Shown here piece by piece: positions 23,526-34,736 of a stretch of 64,000 bases of DNA. How positions within the stretch are numbered: the stretch's first letter is position 1; every line of letters starts with the position of its first letter. The stretch spans positions 665,364,352-665,428,351 of the forward strand of contig NC_081412.1 in NCBI RefSeq assembly GCF_030272615.1, in the 5' to 3' direction. This DNA is from Cryptomeria japonica (lineage: Eukaryota > Streptophyta > Pinopsida > Cupressales > Cupressaceae). The position numbers were made by a program, and so were the translations under genes. Below the pieces are notes generated by a model. The model saw only the letters and a program-made list of their open reading frames with translations. It had not been told where the DNA came from and ran no database searches.

Positions 23526-25689
23526 GATGGATCCTTGAGGTGAACATGGAGGATTATGACAAGGAGATGAAGAGATACTTTGATCTTGACATGGAAGAGG
23601 ACCATTGGATAGAAATGGAAAGGTATAATGGGATCATCATGGGATTCTAGGGAGGTAGGATCTTGGTCAACAATTGGATGGGATGGCCCTTGAGATGGCC
23701 CTTGAGGGTCCACATGAGAATTTTCATCATTAGGTTCATTATTTGAGAATGAAGAGAATAATGTTATCATACAGAAATCACTTGAAATGCAAAACATAGT
23801 ATGAATGCAACCTAAAACTTAGTCACTAGATTTGGTATTGCTTAATTATCATCACTGAGCATTTTACAATGTCAGAGATAGACATAAGCATCAAGGCACA
23901 TAGAGTCAGGATGACGTGAATGTCATGTCCTCTTGATCTAGCAAGCAAACACAAGACCAAGAAATGAAGAGCTACGATGCCCTGAATATTACTTGCATGC
24001 AAACACACCAGACAAAGAAGAGTTCCTTCCTTTTCATATGCAACATTAATTATCCTGTCCGCAATGACCCTTTTATCATTCATATCCTAGGACAGATTAA
24101 GCATGCATCTAGATTGCATAATAAAGAAATTTACTCAAAAAGAAAAGGAAATGATTTCAACCTCCCTGTAGCATACAAATAAATGAAGTCGAGGTATGTG
24201 TGGTGATTTCACCTTGATGTGAAGGCACTAATCACAGACACCCAGCTTATGAGATGTTTCTAGATCATCAAAATCACTCCTACAAGCAGAAAACAAAGAA
24301 AAGTATTGTGCCCCTAGTCCTTGCTCCTCTTAGTCAAGATAGACTTCCTCGAGTTACTCTAAGGGAATAATAATCGAAAACCAATTTAAAAGACAACATT
24401 CAAAGAAAATTTCAATCATAGCTCAAACAGTTTTCAATGATTGTTTTCAGTGTTCTTGCTTTGTGTGTTTACTCAGTGGTAAAACTCTGCAATGGTTAGG
24501 AGATGAGTGACTGACTCAGATTGGATGATTTGGTATTACTGACAGAAAATGGACTTGGTTAAATTGTTTAGGACATTTAGATTGATCAGTTGATTACCCT
24601 AAGACTAGGACATTGATCGGTTTCAAGCCATGAGGGTTCCAAGAAGAACCAAGGCATCATAAAAGTGACTGAAGGAACACGTACAAGATAAAGATAAGAT
24701 GCAGGACTTCAGTATAGTAAATAAGACCAACCTGGACAAAATCCAGCAGCCATACTAATCTACATGTCATTATTTTGATTTGTGTGATCATTGATAGGAA
24801 TGTCTAGTTTCAAAGAGTAAGTACCTCGTATAAGACAGATTTGTCTAGTTTCGAGTGTACCCTTCCTTCTATAAGACATGTTCATGTTTGATAGACTTTG
24901 ATAGATTGATTAACAAGACATACGATAAGTTTGATTGCAAACTTTGCGAGTTTGTTTGTTATTGATTTAGTTTGATGGATGGTCTATACTTTCTTGCTTT
25001 GATTTTTTTCAGTTTTTGATTTTTTTCTAGCTATGCCCCTAGTATGTAGACCTATATGACATGATGATCTGTAGAATGCATATGGAGACAATACATTTTA
25101 GATATGACCTATGCTAATGCAATATGCATGATGAAGATGCATTTCCTATTCGAACAAGGATGATTGTGTTTGTTTAGCATTTTATAATAGACCAATTGAA
25201 TTGGAGGTACAAAACATTTCATAGATAAGCGGTCAATTGATCCTTAAGGTCCCTCAAAACATCCAAATTAACACACTTAGTGACTAAGATTTACAAATGG
25301 AGATGCAGAAAACTTCCCCATTGATTCTTGAAACTTTGATCTTCTTTTGCCCATGTGAGTGCAAATGAGTTAATTCCTACTCTTGTGTTCACTAAAGATC
25401 CTTAGCATCCTATATGACTAGTTATGTGGATTATTCTAACTTCAAAACCATCCCAAATAGAGCCTCGCTGCCAGCAAGCTTTTAGAGCTCTGACAAGGTT
25501 ATAGACTGTAATTTCTCAAATATTGCTCCATTGCCAGCAAGCATTCATAGCCCTGATAGAGTTACTCGCATGTTCCCATAGTCAAGATTTTTGTTGCACT
25601 TGTATGCATGATATTTCAGTTATATATCATTACTCTTTTGCCTTGAGATGAATATTTGGCATAGAACTTTTTCTTTTTTTTTCTAAATT
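23526..25689. other. Sequence between the inverted arms, no clear gene
   Basis: A 45-bp motif with GCCAGCAAGC recurs at about 25470 and 25530 (CTGCCAGCAAGCTTTTAGAG and TTGCCAGCAAGCATTCATAG). Otherwise I see only short frames and no element ends. Confidence 0.4.
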
Positions 25690-25993
25690 TAATTCTTGTT
25701 TTGCAAATTAATTCTTTTTTAATGATTTAATGGCAAATTGATTTATTAATTAAATATGCTAGGATATTTAATTAAATAAATAGGATAATTGATTAAAATT
25801 ATTTACTTGGAATGATTAATTAATTAATTAAATAAAATTAAAATAGAATGATTTATTTACCATGTGACATTGATGATTTAAGAATTAATTAATTAGGTGC
25901 TCATGATTTATTTGATTACCTTTGGTTAGGACCTTGGTGATATAGCCGAGATTAGGGGCTCATGGTTTAGGTGACCATGTTTAGGGTATTACA
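25690..25993 (-). repeat. Arm 2 of the inverted LTR-like pair
   Basis: On the minus strand it starts TGTAATACCCTAAACATGG at 25993 and matches the start of the LTR-like sequence at 21388, with a few substitutions and small indels. The match fades near 25690. The arms are about 4 kb apart. Confidence 0.75.
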
Positions 25994-27607
25994 TTTTCCC
26001 CTCTTTGAATTGATGTGCGAGCAGCACATTGATTCAAAGAATAGTTGATGTCGAAGAGAAATCAGTTATGAACTTGATGGATCACAAACTGATGAAGAGT
26101 GAGATGTTCATCTTGATTCAAAGCAATGAAGTTGAACAAGTTGATGAAAGCGATACCGATCCTGAACTTAATTGAACTAGGACCGATGAAGAGCGAGATA
26201 CCGTTCTTGAACTTGATGGATCAAGAAGCGGGCACCAATCTAGAACTTGATTGAACTAGAATTGGTTAAGCAAAGAGATAAAATCAATTTTGAACTTGAT
26301 TGAACAAGAACCGTTTAGCGAAACAGAATGTCCAGCTTGATTTGATGTGATGAGATGAAACACCTATTTGGATTGAGCATGTGATCACTATCAAAAAGAC
26401 TCTTTAAACCCTTGATTAGGTTTAAACAAATAACCATCTTGATGAGATGTGATGAAACGGATTATCGTGAAGAGACTGATTCAGATGAATACAATATCAG
26501 CTTAATTTGGTGCGATGAAACTGATATGCCCCTAGAAATGAGGTTTTAGTTGATTTTATTTCATTGATATTCGATTAATCTTTGATTGAAAATATTTTTT
26601 TCTCAACTTTAGATGAAGATTTAAAAAATTTCTCGACTTTTCGATGATGTAATCACTGATAATGTTTATGTAATGAGTATGCCCCCTTGGGAGTGAAATC
26701 AAAAGATGGCGAGGTCACAGCGATCTTATGCAATTGAAATGATAAAAATATTTAACAATGATAATCTGAGCACGAAGATTTATTTGGAGAATTAATTTGA
26801 GATCGGATTTGATTTAGAAAAGATTTGAGTGCAAAGTGATGCGAACATGAAAGTGTCAAGTGGTCAACGTTGCAAAAATTTGACTAGAAAATTGACGTTA
26901 GATTTCGATTTCGATCCCGAAAATGGACTCGGGTTGGTTGATTTAGCTAAGAGTACAAATTTTGTGTCAATCGGAGCAAGTTTGAAAATTAGGGTTTTGG
27001 CTATATAAGGGATGAAGGGGTCATTTTCAATTCATTTTTACCTCTCAAAGTTCAAAATTTCAAAAACCTTTTTTGAAGCAACATGGTAATTCTAGTGCAT
27101 ACGCATTGACTTGAGTGCTAGAGACGTCATAATTATCCTCAAAACTATCCGGAAGTAGTAAGTGATCAATCTTAAGCCTCTTGCATTTCTCATCTTTTAA
27201 ATTTTTTGTTATTTTCATTGGTTTTATTCATTTTTAGTCATTTAGTCATATGGCCAACTAAGGTTTGTCATACGACAATTTGTTAAAACTTATTTTGTCG
27301 TATAAAGTAATTATATTAGTCATTCTGCATGTGCCCTTCAGTCGTACAAGCATGTTCATAAGAGACTCTTTACTCATTCTACCCCAGTTAGTGACTCGTA
27401 TCAACAAGTTTACTCGTACTGTCCCCATTCTTTACTCATAGGATTTTCTGCCTCACTTTGAAAAGTCGTATGAAAAACAGTGTTTATTTTTAAGGCATAA
27501 ACGTGAATTTTTTATTTCCATGATTGATGATTTGGATTCGTGAGCACTTTTTCCACCTTTGTAACTCAGTTTGTTTCACATACTAATTATTTTTCATTCA
27601 ATTTTCC
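25994..27607. other. Non-coding stretch with degenerate repeats and a TATA box
   Basis: Between 26060 and 26340, blocks of GAACTTGAT(T/G)GAAC(T/A)AG and ACCGAT recur irregularly, giving a degenerate ~50-60-bp repeat. A plus-strand TATA box (GGCTATATAAGGGATGAAGG) lies at 27002 and precedes the PMD pseudogene by 600 bp. No coding exon is clear between them. Confidence 0.5.
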
Positions 27608-28420
27608 ATGTTAATTTGCCCGATATACAGGTTAATTTCTTCAGTTCGAGAGCTGAAGGATATTCAGAGAGCTCATATTGACACATTTGGGTTGGGATGG
27701 TTTCTTTATAGGCCAGATATTTATGTGAATCATGGATTACTTAGTGCCTTAGTTGAGAAGTTTCATCCTGAGCATAATACATTTCACTTGTCAGCTGGGG
27801 AGATGACTATTACTCCCGATGATGTGTATAGGATTTTGAGGATACCATTTGTAGGTGGCAGGGTAGACTATGAGTCTTTGCGTCAACAGGAGATTATAGC
27901 ATTTCAGAGTGCTTTAGGATGACACTCTGATAGTTCATTCCATCACTTAGGATGACATGTTGAGCGGGTATGGAGCACAACTTTTGGTTGCTTGTGTGCT
28001 TGCTGGCATTATTCGATGTTTTTTCATGCCTAATAGAGGATAGAAGGGATTCTTGTGCGGCTGGGGGAGAATGTTGGATACATTAGTGACACAACCAAGG
28101 AAATTGGGTTGGGGTTCCTTCTTATTGGCCCATATATATCATGAGATGCACGTGATTGCCTATCTAGAGGCGAAGAGCATGGTTGTTGGGCTCCTTGTTT
28201 TACAAATTTGGGCATGGGAGCATATCCTAGTCTGCAAGTCATTTGTTGATGATTCGAGGTAGCCACATCAGCCTATTGTCTGTCGATACGCAAATTTTAT
28301 GACGCAGCCCCACTTGGGGAAGACAGATTATTGCAGATGGTAGCTTGATGACTTGATCGCTGCGATAACTAGTAGTTACATAATAGGGAGAACTCCACCT
28401 CCTCCAATAAATAGCATGTG
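27608..28420 (+). pseudogene. Plant mobile domain (aminotransferase-like, PMD) pseudogene
   Basis: The peptide has DTFGLGWFLYRPDIYVNHGL, FHPEHNTFHLSAGEMTITPD and DVYRILRIPFVGG. This order is characteristic of PMD proteins, which occur as transposon-carried or domesticated plant genes (MAIN/MAIL family). A frameshift near 27920 is followed by DDMLSGYGAQLLVACVLAG, LGWGSFLLAHIYHEMH and a block ending with ICRxIVCRYA-like sequence near 28290. Stops at 27953, 28039, 28259 and about 28339 break it. The exon may start at an acceptor just before 27634. The C-terminal half of the usual protein is absent. It is non-functional as read. Confidence 0.7.
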
Positions 28421-30413
28421 AAACTCTATGCATGGTATCTATTTTTAAATATAGACATGTTGAGTTTCTAATGAGTGTGGAGTAGTTAGAGTATATAATT
28501 ACGCTAAAAGGGTAGCCTTGGAACAATGTCCTTGAGGGTGTTTATTACATGCATGGCTAAGCATGTACAACTATTCTATCTTTATTTTGAATAAAGAAAT
28601 AACCATGGACAGAAATAAACTTATATGAAATAATAATAAAAGAGATACACAATTTTAAATACTAATAGTATTATTAAAAGATTAATTTAAATGTTCAAAA
28701 ATAATTTAACCAATCTCTATTGTAACTTCACCTTGAATCATAAGCTAGTTGCAGAGGCAAATGCCTTATATTCAAACTATGGTGATTCTACATAATGAAA
28801 TTAATAATTTGATAGAGATATACTAGAGGTTGGATTCTAGAGCTCTATTAAAGCCCAAATTCAATTTCTAATTAAATTTATTGTGAACTAAGTATCTCTA
28901 GTTAATCTATTTATTTTCACATAATATTATACTTATTAGGAGAGTATTTGAAACATACTATATCTCAATCATTTCTTTGCTATAATCATACAACCAACTC
29001 TAGCAGTAAGGAGAAGAGATAAATTCATCAACACATTAAAATTTAATAAGGATCTTGAAATCAATAAGATTATGTGTATGTCCATATCCTCAAAGAGTAT
29101 TTACAACTCATGGATGTGGATGAAAACTCATTCTAAGTTATACCTTTGACACCATTAACTATATAATATGGAAAGACCACAATATCTTTACAGTATCACA
29201 ATTACATCTTTATGTATGCACTTTACATACCTCTTTCACTTGTTTGAACATGTTACTAGGAATTGTTGAGAAACAAGATGACATGATCCATAGGTCTAAA
29301 CACAGTTTCACTTGCAATATCATGAGCTTATTTTATTAAGATCCAATTAATCATAAAATCTCCATAGTGGTCAATTAGTTATATAGCATACACAAAGAAA
29401 TAACAATCCTAAGAACTTATAATCATCACATGCCATAAATGTTTTCTACTTACTTTTCTCACCATAGGGAGGATCCTCACACCCAATTCAATTCAAAGTC
29501 ATTTTCTCCATTTGAGTCTATTGCATAACCAACTAAGCCATACTATGTTTTCAATTTCATCTTAAAATTCAGCGTTCAAGATCATAATTTGATTATTTCA
29601 CATGAGAAACATATCATAATTAAGATCTAATCATAAACTAAATGACTATATTATCAAACTCAAGTATACTATCTCAAGGTAGCACCAAAAGTAAAAGTGT
29701 TTATGTCCCTTAACAAGTGGGGCATCACAGTCTACAACAGATGCATTTGCTGCCATTATAGAAGACAATAATGGAACAACTTTAGAATACCCATTAGCTA
29801 TTTATGTTTTTTGCAATTTGAATTGGAGCCAAACTGGATCTCCATTATCAATCTAATGTCAGAATAAAGAGTGACAATGGGATGATTATTTACTTAAAGG
29901 TTGTGTCATAATATCCCAAGGATATGGGCCTCCATATGATCTCAAGATTTCTCCCTCAAATTTCCTCCCTACAAACTATGTGTACAAACATTCAACATTT
30001 CAACATTTAAATATCTCACTAGCTTGACATTTTAGTCATATTAGTTACTAATAATATTTTAAAATAAATTTTTAAATTGCTAGGGGAGAGAAGCCAAAAC
30101 GTGTGCAGGGACCTAAACGTGTGATAGCACTGAGGTAGTTAGGGGCCCATAGGTGACCGCCTTACCCCCACTACATGTGGACACGTGTCCCAACATATGT
30201 ACAATAATACCATAAAAAATAGACATTTTTTAAACCTAAACTTTATCAATCGCATTCCAAACATAAAACTTTAAGTACATAATAAAACATTAAAACATCA
30301 CAAAGTCTGTCAAAATAATGGTTTCATGTTCAGACATTAAACAGTACATGCCTAATAATGGGACCACAATAAAAATATTAAGTGTTTTCATTAAATATTA
30401 AGATGATAACATT
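28421..30413. other. Intergenic, no recognisable gene
   Basis: AT-rich sequence with no open frame of note, no repeat and no element end. Near 30080-30180 the GC content rises (GGGAGAGAAGCCAAAACGTG and CCTTACCCCCACTACATGTG) without a visible reason. Confidence 0.5.
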
Positions 30414-30822
30414 TTGACCCTTCAGATAGCCACGTTCCACCAAAAAGGGCTGACAAGACAACAACCCCATGTCGTACGAGCACCCATTCAGAGTGATGTG
30501 GCCACACGAAGGTCTCTCAATGGTCATGGTGTGTCCACATATGCATATGACTATGGGACCCTTTCACCACCTTTCTGCACTTGCCATGCCATATGTCTAG
30601 GTCAAACCAGCCGTAATTGGTCATACCACTTGCATCCATCACACTGACTGTGTAAGGCCATGAATTTAACAACAAAAACAATCAACTCAGCCATAAATGG
30701 AAAAAAAAATGAAGATTCAAATTTGAAATGCAACGCAGTTGATAAATATATTAAAGAACATCAATTCAAATTCAAATTATCATATATAAACACTTATACA
30801 TTCAATCATCCCACTTCATTCA

Positions 30823-30957
30823 ATGGAGCAAGAAGGGAAGAGGAGAAAGAATACAGAGCATGTTACAGAGGTGCAAGAAGACACAGAATTAGGAAAACAA
30901 GTTGACTATCCTTGGTATTATTCATCTTCAAAAAACCAGAAATTTGTTTCCAAATAA
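30823..30957 (+). CDS. Small open frame behind a TATA box
   Basis: An ATG at 30823 opens a 44-codon frame ending at TAA 30955. The peptide starts MEQEGKRRKNTEHVTEVQED and is charged and hydrophilic. A TATA-like ATATATAAACAC lies at about 30783, roughly 40 bp upstream. Two overlapping frames (30414-30647 and 30660-30905) show no features. It might be a first exon. No partner exon is recognisable. Confidence 0.2.
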   Translation: MEQEGKRRKNTEHVTEVQEDTELGKQVDYPWYYSSSKNQKFVSK

Positions 30958-31098
30958 CTTGTCTATTTTTTAAAAAAACAAAAACCTTACCAAAATTGAA
31001 TTCGAAAAACATTCAGCATACAATTCCTATTTCTTAGGGACCCCCATGGGCCCGTTACACGAGAAGTTCACCAACTCATACTTTGGCTTTAGTGGCTA

Positions 31099-31698
31099 CT
31101 ACTCGTTGTCTTCATCCCCACCCCCACCTCCCACCTCTGTACCACCTTCTTTCTCACTCACATATTGATCCAACAGTATCCATCCCACGACCGCTTCAAA
31201 CTCCCTAGTTTCCCGGTTGTCCCCTACTCTCCACCTAATGAATGGAAAGATGGTACTCACTCCTCCCTCTTCAACCCCATTCCAAAGATCAAAACCCATT
31301 CTAGGGATGGCCCTATTGAGTAAAGACTGCGGGCCAGACAACCATTCCTCCCCCACTATTCCCTTCAATAGCCATGTATTTTTTTCTAGTTTCTTCCCAA
31401 TCTCCATCCCCCATGTTGCAACCATACTCACAATATCTACATTGGTGTGGTACTTGTGTTATGTTTTCATGAGTATCTTCCCAATCTCTAGCCCCCATGT
31501 CGCAGCCATACTCACAATATCTACATTGGTGTGGTACCTGTGTTTTGTTTTCATGGAACAGTCACCAAGATAAACCTTTAGTATTGTAAGAAATTCTTCG
31601 TCGTGGTACTTGAAAATTGACTTCAATCTCTTGTCAGATATTTTCCCAACAAATGCGAGTTGTTGCCTTGTTGTGAAGAGAATGAAAGTAGCTTCCAT
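31099..31698 (-). pseudogene. Unidentified gene with in-frame 84-bp duplication and one stop
   Basis: One minus-strand frame runs from an ATG at 31698 to a stop at 31099, interrupted once by TAA near 31457. A 28-residue segment containing KYHTNVDIVSM and ATWG.EIGK occurs twice in tandem; at the DNA level the period is 84 bp (31421 and 31505 on the plus strand). The stop is an AAA-to-TAA change inside the duplicated copy. The rest contains LNRAIPRMGFDLWNGVEEGG and FEAVVGWILLDQYV and ends with a Gly/Asp/Glu-rich tail. No known domain is recognised. The codon usage and open frame suggest a real gene disabled recently. A TATA box lies upstream. Confidence 0.5.
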
Positions 31699-31788
31699 GG
31701 TTACCTATACCTCCCAAATGCTTCCACTTACCTACATACTAGTTAACTAAAATAAACTAAATTCTCCACGCATTGCTTACTTCACCCA

Positions 31789-31796
31789 TATAAATA
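31789..31796 (-). promoter_or_regulatory. TATA box upstream of the unidentified gene
   Basis: On the minus strand TTCTATTTATATGGG lies about 90 bp before the ATG at 31698. Spacing and orientation fit a core promoter for that gene. Confidence 0.4.
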
Positions 31797-32053
31797 GAAC
31801 CATATGAGGGTTATTTAATACACCCTAATAAATGCCAACTACAAATTGGAGTCACCGAAATATCTTCTAAGATTTTTCCAACATTCCCTTCTCATTAAAA
31901 AACCGCCACCTCATATTCCCAAAATTAATGTCATTTGGTGTCAAATGATTTGGCAATAAAAAAGGTTGTCCCTTTTCAATTCCCACTTCATCAACATTTA
32001 ATGCAAAACGTGTGAGACAATTCAGAACATACGCACCACATCTTTAGGATGTC

Positions 32054-32056
<3 letters not shown>

Positions 32057-32104
<48 letters not shown>
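32057..32104. repeat. (GT)24 microsatellite
   Basis: An uninterrupted GT dinucleotide run. The long frames that cross it on both strands are artefacts of the repeat. Confidence 0.98.
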
Positions 32105-32105
<1 letters not shown>

Positions 32106-32388
32106 TATATATGTATATGTATATGTATATGTATGTATATGTATGTATATGTATGTATATGTACATATACATATACATAGATATATACATATATGTATGT
32201 ATATATGTATGTATATGTACATATATGTATATATGTATATGTACATATATGTATATATGTATATATATATATATATACACATGTACATATAAATATGTAC
32301 ATATATGCATGTACATGTATATATGTATATATATGCATGTGCGTGTGTGTGTGTGTATGTATATGTATATGTATATGTATATTTATAG

Positions 32389-32430
<42 letters not shown>

Positions 32431-32560
32431 ATGTACATATACATATACATATGTATATATGTACATATATATATATATATGTACATATATGTACATATAC
32501 ATATATACATATGTATATGTATATGTACATATACATATACATATGTATATATGTACATAT
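32105..32560. repeat. TATG/TACA-type compound microsatellite
   Basis: Mixed TATGTA, TACATA and TATATG units, with a short GTGTGTGT interruption at 32341-32354. The tract has many self-complementary stretches. Confidence 0.95.
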
Positions 32561-33020
32561 ACTCTCCAATATATATATGCATTGAACTTTCAGAAAACTC
32601 TATTTTCAAATAGCCAATTCAACATACATATAAGTCCAATTGAAACATCAAAATCCAAATTGAAATGCACAATTGAATAAATGTATATAAGTGTAAATGA
32701 CTGAAAATGAACCCTCCACCAATTAAAATTAGTGCCTTCATGCCAATTCGATCAAACATTCAATTGTGGGCTCAAACAGCTAATATATATATACATATAC
32801 TCTCCAATATATATATGCATTGAACTTTCAGAAAACTCTATTTTCAAATAGCCAATTCAACATACATATAAGTCCAATTGAAACATCGAAATCCAAATTG
32901 AAATGCACAATTGAATAAATGTATATAAGTGTAAATGACTGAAAATGAACCCTCCATCAATTAAAATTAGTGCCTTCATGCCAATTCGATCAGACATTCA
33001 ATTGTGGGCTCAAACAGCCA
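32557..33020. repeat. 238-bp tandem duplication
   Basis: TCTCCAATATATATATGCAT starts copies at 32563 and 32801. Both run through GAAAACTCTATTTTCAAATAG and a GTGGGCTCAAACAGC end, with very few differences (for example ACATCAAAAT against ACATCGAAAT). The second copy ends near 33020. Confidence 0.93.
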
Positions 33021-33159
33021 ATGAAACGGTCAGTCGAACAGTGACTCAATGCAACTATCAACAGAAACATCAAAATCCAAAAATTGAGTCTACATGGTTG
33101 TATCTACAAACATAATTGAATTAATTGGCAATTGGAAATACATATCTATATCTACATAG

Positions 33160-33560
33160 GGGTATGTGCAAGATCATGGGGGGCCAAAAAGTGGCAATGG
33201 AGAAAAAAATGCATTTTAAACCTTTCCAAACATGCCAAAATTTGAATTTGGTTTGGTAATACCAAACCAAATCGTATATCAGTTAATATCGGATATCTTT
33301 TATTAACGAATATCTGATTTGTCATGTCGCTATTGTGATGTCATACTTTTTCAAATCGTTTTTCTCAACATAAAAAGTATAGTTTAGTAAAATGGGCATA
33401 ACTTTTGTGTTTCTTATCGAAATTTAGATTTTTTATAGGTGTTGGAAAGGTAATTCAAAGACCTATCAAATGGATAAGGTATTTTTATGATATTATAAAC
33501 CAAAAATTAATTATAATCATTTGAATTTATTCCTTCAATTTTAAAACTTTAAATACTCAC
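33160..33560 (+). repeat. Left inverted terminal arm
   Basis: About 400 bp whose complement recurs in 59985-60300 and 60985-61053. Shared blocks include GATCATGG, GTGGCAATG, AATGCATTTT / AATGCGTTTTT, ATCGGATATC, GGGCATAACTTTTG, GTTGGAAAGGTAATTC and TTATAATC(A)TTT. Divergence is substantial, so the arms are old. Confidence 0.75.
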
Positions 33561-33589
33561 AAATTTTGCATACAAAGTCTCATTTTTTT

Positions 33590-34730
33590 CCTATCACCTC
33601 CTTTATCTATCACTTGTCTATCTATACTTATATAAATATATTTTATCTATCTCTTTCTTCTATACTTATGTCACATATTTTCTCATCCCATCTAGATAAA
33701 TTAACTCCCAAGTTACATGCATCTCTGCATATATCTCCATCTTTATATTCATATCTCTCCCTCTCCCACTCCATCATTGTCAATCCTTATTTCTATATTT
33801 CTCTCTAATAATCTCTCTTATCTCTATTTATCTCCCTCCTCTACCTTATTCTACCTATACTTATATATTACTTGTCTCTATCACCTCGATTATCTCCCTA
33901 TCTTGTCCCCTCTATCTCTATATCCCTATAGATCTATCTTCATGTATATTTATATCTCATTATCTCTAAATCTCACTTATTCATTCCATCTCTCCCTCCA
34001 TTTGTCTTACTCTCTCTATCACTTTCTATCCATATCTATCTCTATCTCCATATTCACATCTCCATCTCTTTCCCTATCAATCTCTCTTTCTATATGTTCC
34101 TCTATCTTTATATATCTTCCTCTATACATGATTAATCTACTTCTTTGTCTATTCCTCTATCACCCTCTTGAAGTATCTTTCCCTTTCTCTACCTATATCT
34201 CTTTATTTACTCCATCTTTATATATTGTTGGCTCTCTCCCCACATCCTTCTCTATAGTGCCTTTATATATCTCTATATCTCCCTCTTTCTCTCTCTCCCT
34301 CTCTATCTATCCCTATCTATAATCCCTATCTCTCTTTCTCACTCTCTTGCACTATCTATATCTCACTATCTATAGATATTTCTCTTCCTTTATATATCTC
34401 TATCTCTTTATTTTTTTATCTCACTCTCTTTACCCCTCTCTATCCATTTTTCTCCATCTCTTTATATATTTATCTTTGTCTTTACCTCTATTTTTCTCTA
34501 TATCTATTCATCTCCCTCTCCCTTTATCTTCATTTTTTATCTCTATCTTCCTCTCTCCTTTTTAATATCTAGATATGTCTACCTCTTTCTATCCATCCTT
34601 GTCTTTTAGTTTTTCTCCCTCTCACTTCATACTCCTTAATATCTATATCTCTATTTATGTCCTTTTCCTTTAGTTCTTCTCCCTCTTTTTAGCTCTTCAT
34701 CTCTCTTCACCCTTATATATCTCCTTATTT
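33590..34730. repeat. Polypyrimidine tract
   Basis: More than 1 kb in which most bases are C or T on the plus strand, built from TATCTCTATCTCC- and CTCTCCCTC-like units. The long plus-strand frames here (33566-34565), rich in Ser, Leu, Tyr and Ile, are products of this composition and not genes. Confidence 0.9.
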
Positions 34731-34736
34731 GACACT

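Noticed and set aside
32022-32680. Long open frames on both strands, up to 207 codons, rich in Tyr, Ile, His, Met
   Set aside because: They are translations of GT and TATG/TACA microsatellites, which lack stops in several frames at once.
33566-34565. Ser/Leu/Tyr-rich plus-strand frames of 72-201 codons
   Set aside because: They come from a polypyrimidine tract with few stop codons. No start context, domain or conservation is visible.
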